Source: CAZJPS01 sp964548055
GTDB taxonomy: Bacteria; Patescibacteriota; Gracilibacteria; Peribacterales; Peribacteraceae
Assembly: GCA_964548055.1 (NCBI GenBank)
Contig: CAZJPS010000024.1
Span: 1-15,279, forward strand
Direction: 5' to 3'
DNA: 15,279 nt
The translations under genes and the position numbers were made by a program. Below are positions 7,021-13,598 of this stretch, in pieces; position 1 is the stretch's first letter, and each line of letters starts with the position of its first letter. Under the pieces are notes generated by a model that had not been told where the DNA came from, made no database searches, and saw only the letters and a program-made list of their open reading frames with translations.

Positions 7021-7032
7021 AAGTGGTATCAT
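7004..7032 (+). promoter_or_regulatory. Promoter of the M23 peptidase gene
   Basis: TTGACC (7004-7009) is followed after exactly 17 bp by TATCAT (7027-7032), a good sigma-70-type promoter. The leader would be about 20 nt, A-rich and without a Shine-Dalgarno motif before the ATG at 7059. Confidence 0.65.
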
Positions 7033-7058
7033 AAACAAGTAAAACAAACTATACACCT

Positions 7059-8465
7059 ATGACCAACACTTCAAAAAAGAACAAGAAGGCATTCCGTACT
7101 CGCAAAGTGTACCGGCATAAGGAGCCGCATGCATTTACTTATTTGCGAGAGCGCACAACATTCTGGATTGCAGTGCTTTCCTTGTTCGCTTTTGTTACAG
7201 GTAACATGATGGGTCAAAATGGCTGGCATGTGTTCTGGAAATCGGTGCTTGGGAATGGCCTTGAGAGCACCATCGCATTTGACGGATTTGTGCCGCCTCT
7301 GGCGGAAGTTCCCGATTTTGCCTGCTGGGCAAAGTACGGTGGATCCATTCATCTGCACACGTTCCGTGAGATTCCAAAAGATTGTGTGAAACCGTTCCCA
7401 GCATACGATCCAACAAAGAACGGAAATACAGAGTACGACAGAGCATACTTGGTAGAAAACCTAGGAACGTACAAAAATGGGCGAGGGGAGGGGAGTCATC
7501 CAGGCATGGACCTTGTAGCGGCCATTGGCACTCCTGTGCATGCGGTTGCGAATGGAATTGTGACCGTGATCGATAACGACGCCGGTGGGTACGGAAATTA
7601 TATCGTGATCAAGCATCCAAATGTGCCCGATCCCGACAATGCCCAAAAATTGACATCGCTGTATTCCGTATACGCTCACTTGCAAGGGACGCTGCCAGCC
7701 GTTGGAGATATTGTAAACAAAGGTGATGTGATTGGAACGAGCGGTATGACAGGCTTTGCAACAGGGCCTCACCTGCACTTCCAAATGGATCGAGATGAAG
7801 CGCCATGGCATCCCTACTGGCCATTTACTGGAGCTGAAGCGCGGTCTGCTGGATTGAATATGGCACAAGCAGTGGATGCTGGCCTGCACCGTGAAAGGGG
7901 ACTGCAGTACACCATTCATCCCATGCTTTACATTCAATCGCATACTGTTGGCAGGCCGCGTGTAGCAATGGCTGAATCTTCCTCTTCCCAGAGAGCTCCA
8001 AAGCCAAAGATGACAGTACAGGAAAGGCGTCAGGTACGTTTAGCCAAGCGTAATATTACGGAAACAACTATTGTGGCTATTCATACGCCAGACGATATCA
8101 AGCCTGAATCTGTTTTTGTACAAAGTGCAGCAGCATCGTCTGAGGCTAAACAGATTGCACCTACGAATGTTTCCAAAATATTGATTCGTCATGATGGGTC
8201 GTTTTCAGCAGAACGCATGCGCGAAAAAGTGACGATCATGTTGTTAAATGAAAAGGGCGACCTTGTCGAGAATCCAGAAAATGTACAAAAGATCTATTTG
8301 CGCACTGCATACGGAAAAGCCGAGTTCTACCCAGACACAATTTCCGCCTCAAACTTTGTAAAAGGGAAGGCGGAGATAGAAATGCTACCCATAGGGCAAA
8401 CAACAATTATTATTGAAGCAAAGCCAATGGGTGCCATGAGTGAGCCCATGGTGTACACACGGTAA
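7059..8465 (+). CDS. Membrane-anchored M23 (LytM) metallopeptidase
   Basis: The protein has 468 aa. A basic cytoplasmic N-terminus (1-32, many Lys/Arg) precedes one membrane segment (about 35-50). The rest is therefore probably outside the membrane. The LytM domain spans about 145-250: HPGMD with H147 and D151, YAHL with H207, and GPHLHFQ with H238 and H240. These are the zinc ligands and catalytic histidines of peptidoglycan endopeptidases such as lysostaphin and LytM, and all are present, so the enzyme is predicted active. Two cysteines (89 and 109) precede the domain. The last ~130 residues (from ~345) look like a beta-rich Ig-like or adhesive domain. It likely cuts peptidoglycan cross-links during growth or division. 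It has its own promoter and a stem-loop after its stop. Confidence 0.92.
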   Translation: MTNTSKKNKKAFRTRKVYRHKEPHAFTYLRERTTFWIAVLSLFAFVTGNMMGQNGWHVFWKSVLGNGLESTIAFDGFVPPLAEVPDFACWAKYGGSIHLHTFREIPKDCVKPFPAYDPTKNGNTEYDRAYLVENLGTYKNGRGEGSHPGMDLVAAIGTPVHAVANGIVTVIDNDAGGYGNYIVIKHPNVPDPDNAQKLTSLYSVYAHLQGTLPAVGDIVNKGDVIGTSGMTGFATGPHLHFQMDRDEAPWHPYWPFTGAEARSAGLNMAQAVDAGLHRERGLQYTIHPMLYIQSHTVGRPRVAMAESSSSQRAPKPKMTVQERRQVRLAKRNITETTIVAIHTPDDIKPESVFVQSAAASSEAKQIAPTNVSKILIRHDGSFSAERMREKVTIMLLNEKGDLVENPENVQKIYLRTAYGKAEFYPDTISASNFVKGKAEIEMLPIGQTTIIIEAKPMGAMSEPMVYTR

Positions 8466-8473
8466 TACGAATA

Positions 8474-8494
8474 GTACCTAGTTCACTTAGGTAC
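8474..8494. terminator. Stem-loop between convergent genes, possible bidirectional terminator
   Basis: GTACCTA (8474-8480) and TAGGTAC (8488-8494) form a perfect 7-bp stem with a 7-nt loop, 8 bp after the M23 peptidase stop. The NIF3-type gene converges from the other side and ends at 8533. There is no T-run, so intrinsic termination is uncertain. Confidence 0.4.
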
Positions 8495-8532
8495 GGGATG
8501 AACGGAGGGCCGCATATGCAGCACGGAAGTGA

Positions 8533-8883
8533 TCATTGTAAGAAATCGTGATAATCCACCACAGGAAGTACAAAAATCGCTGGTTCTTCGTACGGGTGCA
8601 CTCTTTTGATTTCCTGTAGTAACTGCGACATATTTGTTTCCTGAGAAACAATAGCCTCGATTCTTTCTTCCTCTACTTCTTCTATTGCCCCCTCTGTCCC
8701 CACTGCTGGGCTGGAGCCTTTGAGTGGTCGAAAGCGGCCGGTGCCTACAGAAGAAAACGAGCAACTATCATATGCACCTATTTTTCCTGCTCCGTAGCTG
8801 GAAAGCGTGGTGCGGATGCTATCAGCATGGTTTTTTGGTACGAACACGATGATGGAAAAAAGGGAGTGGTTCATCCGTTGCAT
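8533..8883 (-). CDS. Stand-alone NIF3/YqfO-type insert domain protein (CutA-like fold)
   Basis: The protein has 116 aa. The sequence matches the domain found inserted in bacterial NIF3-family proteins such as YqfO: FSIIVFVPKNHADSIRTTL at the start, GAGKIGAYDSCSFSS (31-45), GTGRFRPLKGSSPAVG (47-62), an acidic EEVEEERIE (68-76) and HPYEEPAIFVLP (96-107). The metal-binding NIF3 halves are absent, so this is the domain on its own, a known arrangement in many bacteria. The fold is a CutA/PII-like ferredoxin-type trimer; no reaction is established. The ATG at 8883 comes 1 bp after the stop of the WecA-like gene, so translation is probably coupled. A second ATG at codon 4 is a possible start. It ends in TGA. 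Confidence 0.88.
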   Translation of the reverse strand: MQRMNHSLFSIIVFVPKNHADSIRTTLSSYGAGKIGAYDSCSFSSVGTGRFRPLKGSSPAVGTEGAIEEVEEERIEAIVSQETNMSQLLQEIKRVHPYEEPAIFVLPVVDYHDFLQ

Positions 8884-8884
8884 T

Positions 8885-9961
8885 TTACACAGTGCGCGGC
8901 GTGGTGTTTTTGGTTTTTGAAGTTTCTTTTACTACAGGTTCTGTGTACCAAGATAATCCAATCATCACGAGGAACAGAATAAACGAAGCAACAAGTTTCC
9001 CCTTTGTACTTAGGAAGAGAGCTGTTATTCCAAAAGAGGTTCCAATGCTGGCTGTAAGGAACAGTACTTGCCGTGGGGTCCACCCTTTCCCGAGGAGCCT
9101 GTGGTGCAAATGTTGATCCTGTGCATTTCCGTGGAAGATAGATTGCCTTCTTGCCATTCTTCGTACAATGACGAAAACAAAATCTAACAGGGGAACTCCC
9201 AGTACTAAAAATGCTGTGGCAACTTTTCCTCCCGAATAAATTGTAAGGATACCGATCATCAACCCAAAAAACATAGCTCCCGTATCACCCATCACAACTT
9301 TAGGAGGTGGAAAATCAAACATGAAAGCAGCAGCCCCAAGGCCTGCCAGTGCAAAAGCGATGAGTGCGAGCGCTGGCTGATGTACACGTTCGCTTAAAGA
9401 TAAGAAGCCAATTGTGAGAAAGGCGATGGTAGAAAGAACGCTCACTTGACCAGGAATACCATCAAACCAGTTCAGTGCATTAATGGTGACGAGGAGCCAC
9501 AGGGTAGTAAATACGGCACTAAAGCCCAGCATCCATCCGCTTGTGAGTATGAGTGAATCACCCTCGGGGGCCCATGGCAGGGGATTGGTGATGGCCTCAA
9601 TGCGAATACCCCCTGCAACTATCATCATTGCAATACATAACTGTAATCCTATTCGCAGAAATGGAGAAATTTGCGATCGGTCGTCAATAAAACACACAAC
9701 AGCAAGGACGAATATGCCAATCAGCATAACCAATGATTCTGTAGTAATGGGCGAAAAAAGCAGCGGTGAAAGTGCTAAAAAGAGCAGAACGGTAATACTG
9801 CCCGTAGGGTAGGGGAGAGGCATGCGCTGAAGCCCGTAGCGCTCAGGGAAATCAAGGAGTTTCCAGCGCGGAAAAAGACTGAGTGAGGCACTGTGTAGAA
9901 CAATTGCCAAAATGCACGTTGCAAGAGGGGAGACGATAAGAGGGGAGAGAGACATTCGCAT
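8885..9961 (-). CDS. WecA/TagO/MraY-family undecaprenyl-phosphate sugar-1-phosphate transferase
   Basis: The protein has 358 aa with about ten to eleven hydrophobic segments, as usual for glycosyltransferase family 4. Family motifs in order are FIDDR (91-95, the catalytic aspartate pair on a cytoplasmic loop), NALNWFDGIPG (161-171), VVMGDTGAMFFG (222-233) and HGNAQDQHLHHRLLGKG (277-293, the HxxHH loop). These enzymes join a UDP-sugar phosphate to undecaprenyl phosphate, the first step of wall teichoic acid, O-antigen or capsule synthesis. The HLHHRLL motif points to the WecA/TagO side rather than MraY. NxxNxxDGIPGQ differs from the usual NxxDGxDGLA of better-known members. The sugar donor cannot be read from sequence. 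The gene heads a two-gene minus-strand unit with the NIF3-type gene. There is no Shine-Dalgarno site. Confidence 0.92.
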   Translation of the reverse strand: MRMSLSPLIVSPLATCILAIVLHSASLSLFPRWKLLDFPERYGLQRMPLPYPTGSITVLLFLALSPLLFSPITTESLVMLIGIFVLAVVCFIDDRSQISPFLRIGLQLCIAMMIVAGGIRIEAITNPLPWAPEGDSLILTSGWMLGFSAVFTTLWLLVTINALNWFDGIPGQVSVLSTIAFLTIGFLSLSERVHQPALALIAFALAGLGAAAFMFDFPPPKVVMGDTGAMFFGLMIGILTIYSGGKVATAFLVLGVPLLDFVFVIVRRMARRQSIFHGNAQDQHLHHRLLGKGWTPRQVLFLTASIGTSFGITALFLSTKGKLVASFILFLVMIGLSWYTEPVVKETSKTKNTTPRTV

Positions 9962-10022
9962 GCTATTGTAGTGGAAAAGATGATCCGAGGTATCAGTGCC
10001 CCTTGATTAAATTGCAAAATCT

Positions 10023-10042
10023 AATCTCCAAATCTCAGAACC
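10023..10042 (+). repeat. Third copy of the AAATC-type intergenic repeat
   Basis: The 20 bp starting AATCTCCAAATCTC and ending AGAACC at 10042 closely resemble 3542-3561, which starts AATCCCAAATCCTA and ends AGAACC. It lies in the gap between the divergent WecA-like and pgk genes, upstream of the pgk promoter. Confidence 0.5.
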
Positions 10043-10068
10043 CAGAAATTTTCTATGGAGCCAAAAGA

Positions 10069-10096
10069 TTGAATTTTTTTCAAACTGCACTAGACT
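10069..10096 (+). promoter_or_regulatory. Promoter of pgk
   Basis: TTGAAT (10069-10074) is followed after 16 bp by TAGACT (10091-10096). The -10 ends 6 bp before the ATG at 10103, the same arrangement as at the CsaB-like gene, and predicts a near-leaderless transcript. Confidence 0.5.
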
Positions 10097-10102
10097 CTTT
10101 CC

Positions 10103-11296
10103 ATGTCATCCTATCGCCTCCTTGAAGAGGCGGATCTCTCGGGCAAGCGAGTGATATTGCGAGCAGGGTTTGACGTAACGATTGAAAATGGCAAGGTGAT
10201 GGATACTGAAAGAATTGACGCGCTGATTCCCACCATGAAGCGTATTTTACAAGATGCTTCGCTGGTAATTGTATCGCATCAGGGACGTCCAAAAGGAAAA
10301 CGTGCCATGGAGTATTCTCAAAAACCTCTCGTGGAGCCACTGGAAAAGGCGCTGGGAAGAAAAGTGCAGTTTGGTGATTCTTGTGTTGGAGAAGAGGCAG
10401 TGCAGTTGGCAGCAAAGCTTCAGACGGGAGAAGTTCTTTTTTTAGAAAATTTGAGATTTGAACCGGGAGAAGAAAGTAATGATCCAGCGTTCGCAAAAGA
10501 ATTGGCAAAATTAGGTGATGTGTATGTAAATGATGCATTTACGAATTGCCACCGTAAGCATGCCAGCATGGTTGCGCTGCCAAAGCTGCTTCCTTCGTAC
10601 ATGGGATTGCAGCTTTCGAAGGAAGTAAAGCATTTGTCACTCGTGCTAGAAAACCCAAAGCGACCACTTGTACTCATTGTGAGCGGTGCAAAAATGGAAA
10701 CAAAAGTTCCTGTTATAGAGCATTTTCTTGCAAAGGGAGATGACATTTTACTTGGTGGATGCATTGCCAATACATTCATTGCAGCAAGAGGTTTTGACAT
10801 TGGTACGTCAAAGTATGAAGAAGACTACATAGATAAAGCACAGGAAATGATGCTGGAAGCGGAAATGGATGACAAAGCAGACATACATGTTCCCAGAGAT
10901 GTCATTGTGGCCAGTGCGCCCACAGATGGGGCTGAAAAAATTTGTTTGCCAGTGGAAGATATTGAAGGGGACATGAGTATTTTTGATATTGGGAAAATCA
11001 CGGTAGAAAGGTACAAAAAGGCAATAGAGAATGCGGCAACCGTCGTGTGGAATGGACCGCTTGGCCTATACGAAGTGAACCGATTCTCACATGCCACTAA
11101 GCGCATAGCAGAAGCAATAGTGGAGGCCGGAAAAAAGGGTGCAACTACCATCATTGGAGGCGGGGATACGATTGATTTTCATGTGCGGTATAACTATCCC
11201 TTGGATGCATACACATTTGTAAGTACAGGAGGTGGCGCAATGTTGGAATTTATTGCTGGGAAAAGACTAGCAGCATTGGAAGTCCTCCAGAAATAA
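10103..11296 (+). CDS. pgk: Phosphoglycerate kinase
   Basis: The protein has 397 aa, normal for bacterial PGK. It interconverts 1,3-bisphosphoglycerate + ADP and 3-phosphoglycerate + ATP in glycolysis. Landmarks are SHQGRPKG (58-65), LENLRFEPGEE (114-124), YVNDAFTNCHRKHAS (141-155), SGAKMETKVPVIE, TVVWNGPLGLYE, IGGGDTIDF and STGGGAMLEF near the C-terminus. The oddity is the first substrate loop, usually RVDFNVP. Here it reads RAGFDVT (20-26), so the aspartate that contacts 3-phosphoglycerate is Gly22 and the asparagine is Asp24. The usual AFGTAHRAHAS loop is also changed (AFTNCHRKHAS), though its Arg remains. The nucleotide-binding half is conventional. It is probably still PGK but diverged. 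It has its own promoter, and a terminator-like hairpin follows its stop. Confidence 0.95.
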   Translation: MSSYRLLEEADLSGKRVILRAGFDVTIENGKVMDTERIDALIPTMKRILQDASLVIVSHQGRPKGKRAMEYSQKPLVEPLEKALGRKVQFGDSCVGEEAVQLAAKLQTGEVLFLENLRFEPGEESNDPAFAKELAKLGDVYVNDAFTNCHRKHASMVALPKLLPSYMGLQLSKEVKHLSLVLENPKRPLVLIVSGAKMETKVPVIEHFLAKGDDILLGGCIANTFIAARGFDIGTSKYEEDYIDKAQEMMLEAEMDDKADIHVPRDVIVASAPTDGAEKICLPVEDIEGDMSIFDIGKITVERYKKAIENAATVVWNGPLGLYEVNRFSHATKRIAEAIVEAGKKGATTIIGGGDTIDFHVRYNYPLDAYTFVSTGGGAMLEFIAGKRLAALEVLQK

Positions 11297-11341
11297 CATA
11301 GTTCGGTTCCTTCGGTTTCGGTACTCGGGTATTCTTTGTGC

Positions 11342-11360
11342 AACCGGTGCCTCGGTTTTT
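11342..11360 (+). terminator. Intrinsic-terminator-like hairpin after pgk, possible attenuator for the next gene
   Basis: AACCG (11342-11346) pairs with CGGTT (11353-11357) across a 6-nt loop, with TTT directly after and more pyrimidines to 11365. Two upstream CGGTT copies (11304-11308 and 11313-11317) could pair with the same AACCG instead. The hairpin ends 5-6 bp before the next ATG at 11366. The stem is short, so strength is uncertain. Confidence 0.45.
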
Positions 11361-11365
11361 CTTCT

Positions 11366-12946
11366 ATGTCTCATCTTCACATTCTCACGCGCGCAGAGGA
11401 AGAATCATGGTTAAGCTTTTCTCGAAGGATTCGTGAAACACAGGGGGACATCGTCGTAGTGCTTACGAGTACAGATAACGCTTTTCTTCGTCAGAGTGAA
11501 GAAAGAAGGCTTTTTTTGTCAGAGTGTGCATCTATACGAGAAAGGATACGTATTGCCACAAAAGAGCCCGGCGTTATAGAAGCGGCTGAATCGTTGGGCC
11601 TTACCGTGTACCATCGTACTCGCCAATTGCGCCAAGCTGTATCGGGGCATCCAAAAGCAATAGAAGCACTGCGTTTATTTTCACCGAGCTTATGGAGGCA
11701 GCAATGGAGATCGAGATTGCAGAGAATTGGATTACTGTCTCTTCCTCGGCTTCGCATCTGGTTTCTCATTTGTTTGAGCATTGCTCTTTTTTTATTCGTC
11801 ATTTTTCGATTACTTCCATCAGCAGAGGTACGTGTATGGCCTCGAACAGATTTGATGACACAAACAATGAATGTCATGTTGGTAGCTTCAGGGTCTGTGG
11901 CGGATGTGCCCCGTCATGCCAGGACGATGCCGCTTGTGCCTATCAGTGTGCGTGTTACAAAGTCTCTTACGTATACCGATATCAGTAATCAATTTAGTGG
12001 GAATGATGCTGAAGTGACAATGACTGTATACAATACTATGCCTGAACCAGTGGATCTTAAAAAAGGAAGCAGGTTATTAAATCAAGCAGGCATGGTGTTT
12101 AGGCTGCAAAAAAGTATCACGGTACCATCAGGAGGGTCCGTTTCGGTGTTGGCACGCGCAGATCACGAAGATATATACGGAAAAATTATGGGAGATCGCG
12201 GTAATGTACCAGCGGGCCTGCAATGGACTTTTGCGGGACTAGAAGAGGATCAGAAAAAACTTGTATTTGCGCAGAATAAAATGGCAGCAAAAGGTGGAAG
12301 GACCGCCTATCAGACGCTTGTACAACAAAAAGATATTGATGCGGCACAAAAAAGACTCGAGAACGAACTTCTTGTTGAGGCGAAGGAACGAATAAAGAAG
12401 CAACAACAAATATTGAATTCTCTAAAAAAGGGTGTGCAAATTGAACTTTTAGAAAAGAGTGATCTTATTCAAAAAACATACACAGGATTTATTATCCCAG
12501 TGGATTCGCTGCATAAGAGTGTTGATTCTATCACGCTTCAGGGCTCCCTTGATTACGCCGTACCTGCTTATGATGCAGCAGAGATTCTGCGGTCGTTTGG
12601 CAGTGAAATTGAATCTCATACTGGAGAAGGAAAAGAGTTAATGAAGGAATCGCTACAAATTGATCCCGACAAAGCGGTCGTTATTGAATATTCCGATACC
12701 TTTAATTGGATCAAAATGACAATAGATATTCTGGCGACAGAACGCTCAATTTTAGATCCTCTTACTCCCACCGGAGCTGAATTTGGAAAGAAAGTGCGCG
12801 ATGACATTGCCGGGCTCTCGGTTTCGGACGCGCTTCGTATCGTGCGCAATATGCCAGAGGTAGATAAAGTTGAAATAAGCATGTGGCCGCCGTGGAGCAG
12901 GCACATTCCGGATATTCCATCTCATATTTCTATTGTTGCTCCATGA
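11366..12946 (+). CDS. Single-pass membrane protein with baseplate-J-like extracellular region
   Basis: The protein has 526 aa from the ATG at 11366; a TTG at 11336 in the same frame would lie before the terminator hairpin and is unlikely. Residues ~1-85 form a soluble alpha/beta unit (DIVVVLTSTDN, RIRIATKEPGVIEAAESLGLTVY). It resembles the N-terminal domain of a protein family common in CPR genomes. A basic stretch precedes one membrane helix at about 131-150 (IWFLICLSIALFLFVIFRLL). The outer part contains LKKGSRLLNQAGMVFRLQ, SITVPSGGSV and GDRGNVPAG, a pattern like the beta-sandwich of baseplate J/gp47 proteins. A Lys/Gln-rich helix follows (about 295-355), then an alpha/beta end domain. 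The function is unknown; a surface or secretion-related role is inference. Its TGA overlaps the next ATG (ATGA), indicating coupled translation. Confidence 0.75.
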   Translation: MSHLHILTRAEEESWLSFSRRIRETQGDIVVVLTSTDNAFLRQSEERRLFLSECASIRERIRIATKEPGVIEAAESLGLTVYHRTRQLRQAVSGHPKAIEALRLFSPSLWRQQWRSRLQRIGLLSLPRLRIWFLICLSIALFLFVIFRLLPSAEVRVWPRTDLMTQTMNVMLVASGSVADVPRHARTMPLVPISVRVTKSLTYTDISNQFSGNDAEVTMTVYNTMPEPVDLKKGSRLLNQAGMVFRLQKSITVPSGGSVSVLARADHEDIYGKIMGDRGNVPAGLQWTFAGLEEDQKKLVFAQNKMAAKGGRTAYQTLVQQKDIDAAQKRLENELLVEAKERIKKQQQILNSLKKGVQIELLEKSDLIQKTYTGFIIPVDSLHKSVDSITLQGSLDYAVPAYDAAEILRSFGSEIESHTGEGKELMKESLQIDPDKAVVIEYSDTFNWIKMTIDILATERSILDPLTPTGAEFGKKVRDDIAGLSVSDALRIVRNMPEVDKVEISMWPPWSRHIPDIPSHISIVAP

Positions 12947-13566
12947 AAAAGTGCATTGCATTCCTGCGAAAGACCATATTAGTGCTGTTGTGTTTGTGCG
13001 GTGCAGGATTAGCCCTACTGCTTCTTTCTATAGGATACGTGTTCACGCGGTATGCAGGAGATGCAACGTATCCCGCAGAATGTGGCATTGTGTTTGGGAC
13101 AGCAGTTCGACCCGTCTTTGATGAACACGGCACAATTATTTACACGGATGCTGGTCCTGGAATTTTACGCAGAGTAAGTGCGGCCGCAGATTTATACAGG
13201 CAAGGAAAGATTAAAAAACTATTCATGACAGGTGGCAAGGGGGAGGGAATGCAGGAGAGTGAAGCTTCGGTGATGCGCCGTATGGCCGTTGTAAGGGGAG
13301 TGGTGTTTGAAGATATAACGATAGAGGATTCATCTAATTCTACGTGGGAAAACGTTCGGAATACGATTCCACTCATGCAATCGTGTAAAAGTATTGTAGG
13401 AATTAGTGACCGGTACCATTTAGCCAGAATCGAATTGCTGGCTGCGCGAGCCGGGCGAGTTATTCAGATCCAGCCAGCTACCGTACACGCAAATTTGGCG
13501 TTTGAGCTTCGTAGTGCAGTCCGTGAGGCAATCGGCATTTTGCTCTTGATTGTGCAGATCTATTAA
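12943..13566 (+). CDS. SanA/YdcF-like DUF218 membrane protein
   Basis: The protein has 207 aa. The ATG at 12943 overlaps the upstream TGA; an earlier in-frame ATG at 12883 would lie deep inside the previous gene. Residues 1-10 are basic and ~11-33 form a membrane helix. The DUF218 domain follows: GIVFGTAVRP (48-57), GPGILRRVSAAADLYRQGKI (71-90), LFMTGGKG (93-100), SEASVMRRM (106-114), IEDSSNSTWENVRNT (127-141) and SDRYHLARIELLAARA (155-170). Family members include E. coli SanA, linked to envelope barrier function and vancomycin resistance at high temperature, and YdcF, which binds S-adenosylmethionine. The biochemical role of the family is not settled. Pairing with the baseplate-J-like membrane protein suggests a shared envelope function. 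The dif-like site begins inside its last codons. Confidence 0.88.
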   Translation: MKKCIAFLRKTILVLLCLCGAGLALLLLSIGYVFTRYAGDATYPAECGIVFGTAVRPVFDEHGTIIYTDAGPGILRRVSAAADLYRQGKIKKLFMTGGKGEGMQESEASVMRRMAVVRGVVFEDITIEDSSNSTWENVRNTIPLMQSCKSIVGISDRYHLARIELLAARAGRVIQIQPATVHANLAFELRSAVREAIGILLLIVQIY

Positions 13567-13588
13567 CATAAAATGCATTATGTTAACT
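13561..13588 (+). other. Candidate dif site (Xer recombination site, 11-6-11)
   Basis: The left arm TATTAACATAA (13561-13571), 6-bp centre AATGCA (13572-13577) and right arm TTATGTTAACT (13578-13588) have the spacing of chromosomal dif sites. The right arm differs from the well-known XerD arm TTATGTTAAAT at one base. The inner 9 bp of each arm are perfect inverted repeats (TTAACATAA / TTATGTTAA). It ends 10 bp before the start of a Xer recombinase gene. Adjacent dif and xer are known for single-recombinase systems such as difH/XerH. Assignment is by pattern; an operator for the xer gene is the main alternative. Confidence 0.7.
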
Positions 13589-13598
13589 AGGACATCCT

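Noticed and set aside
11336..11365. TTG start for the baseplate-J-like protein
   Set aside because: It would place the terminator-like hairpin inside the coding region, and the added residues are poorly matched to the domain start. The ATG at 11366 is preferred.
12883..12942. Earlier ATG start for the DUF218 protein, adding 20 residues
   Set aside because: It lies well inside the upstream gene, and the added residues do not look like a signal or domain. The ATGA overlap start gives a classic basic-plus-hydrophobic N-terminus.
12943..12946. Possible TGA=Gly recoding, as in some CPR lineages
   Set aside because: TGA clearly ends real proteins here: the ATGA overlap at 12943-12946 and the NIF3-type gene stop at 8533-8535. 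The standard bacterial code fits all genes.
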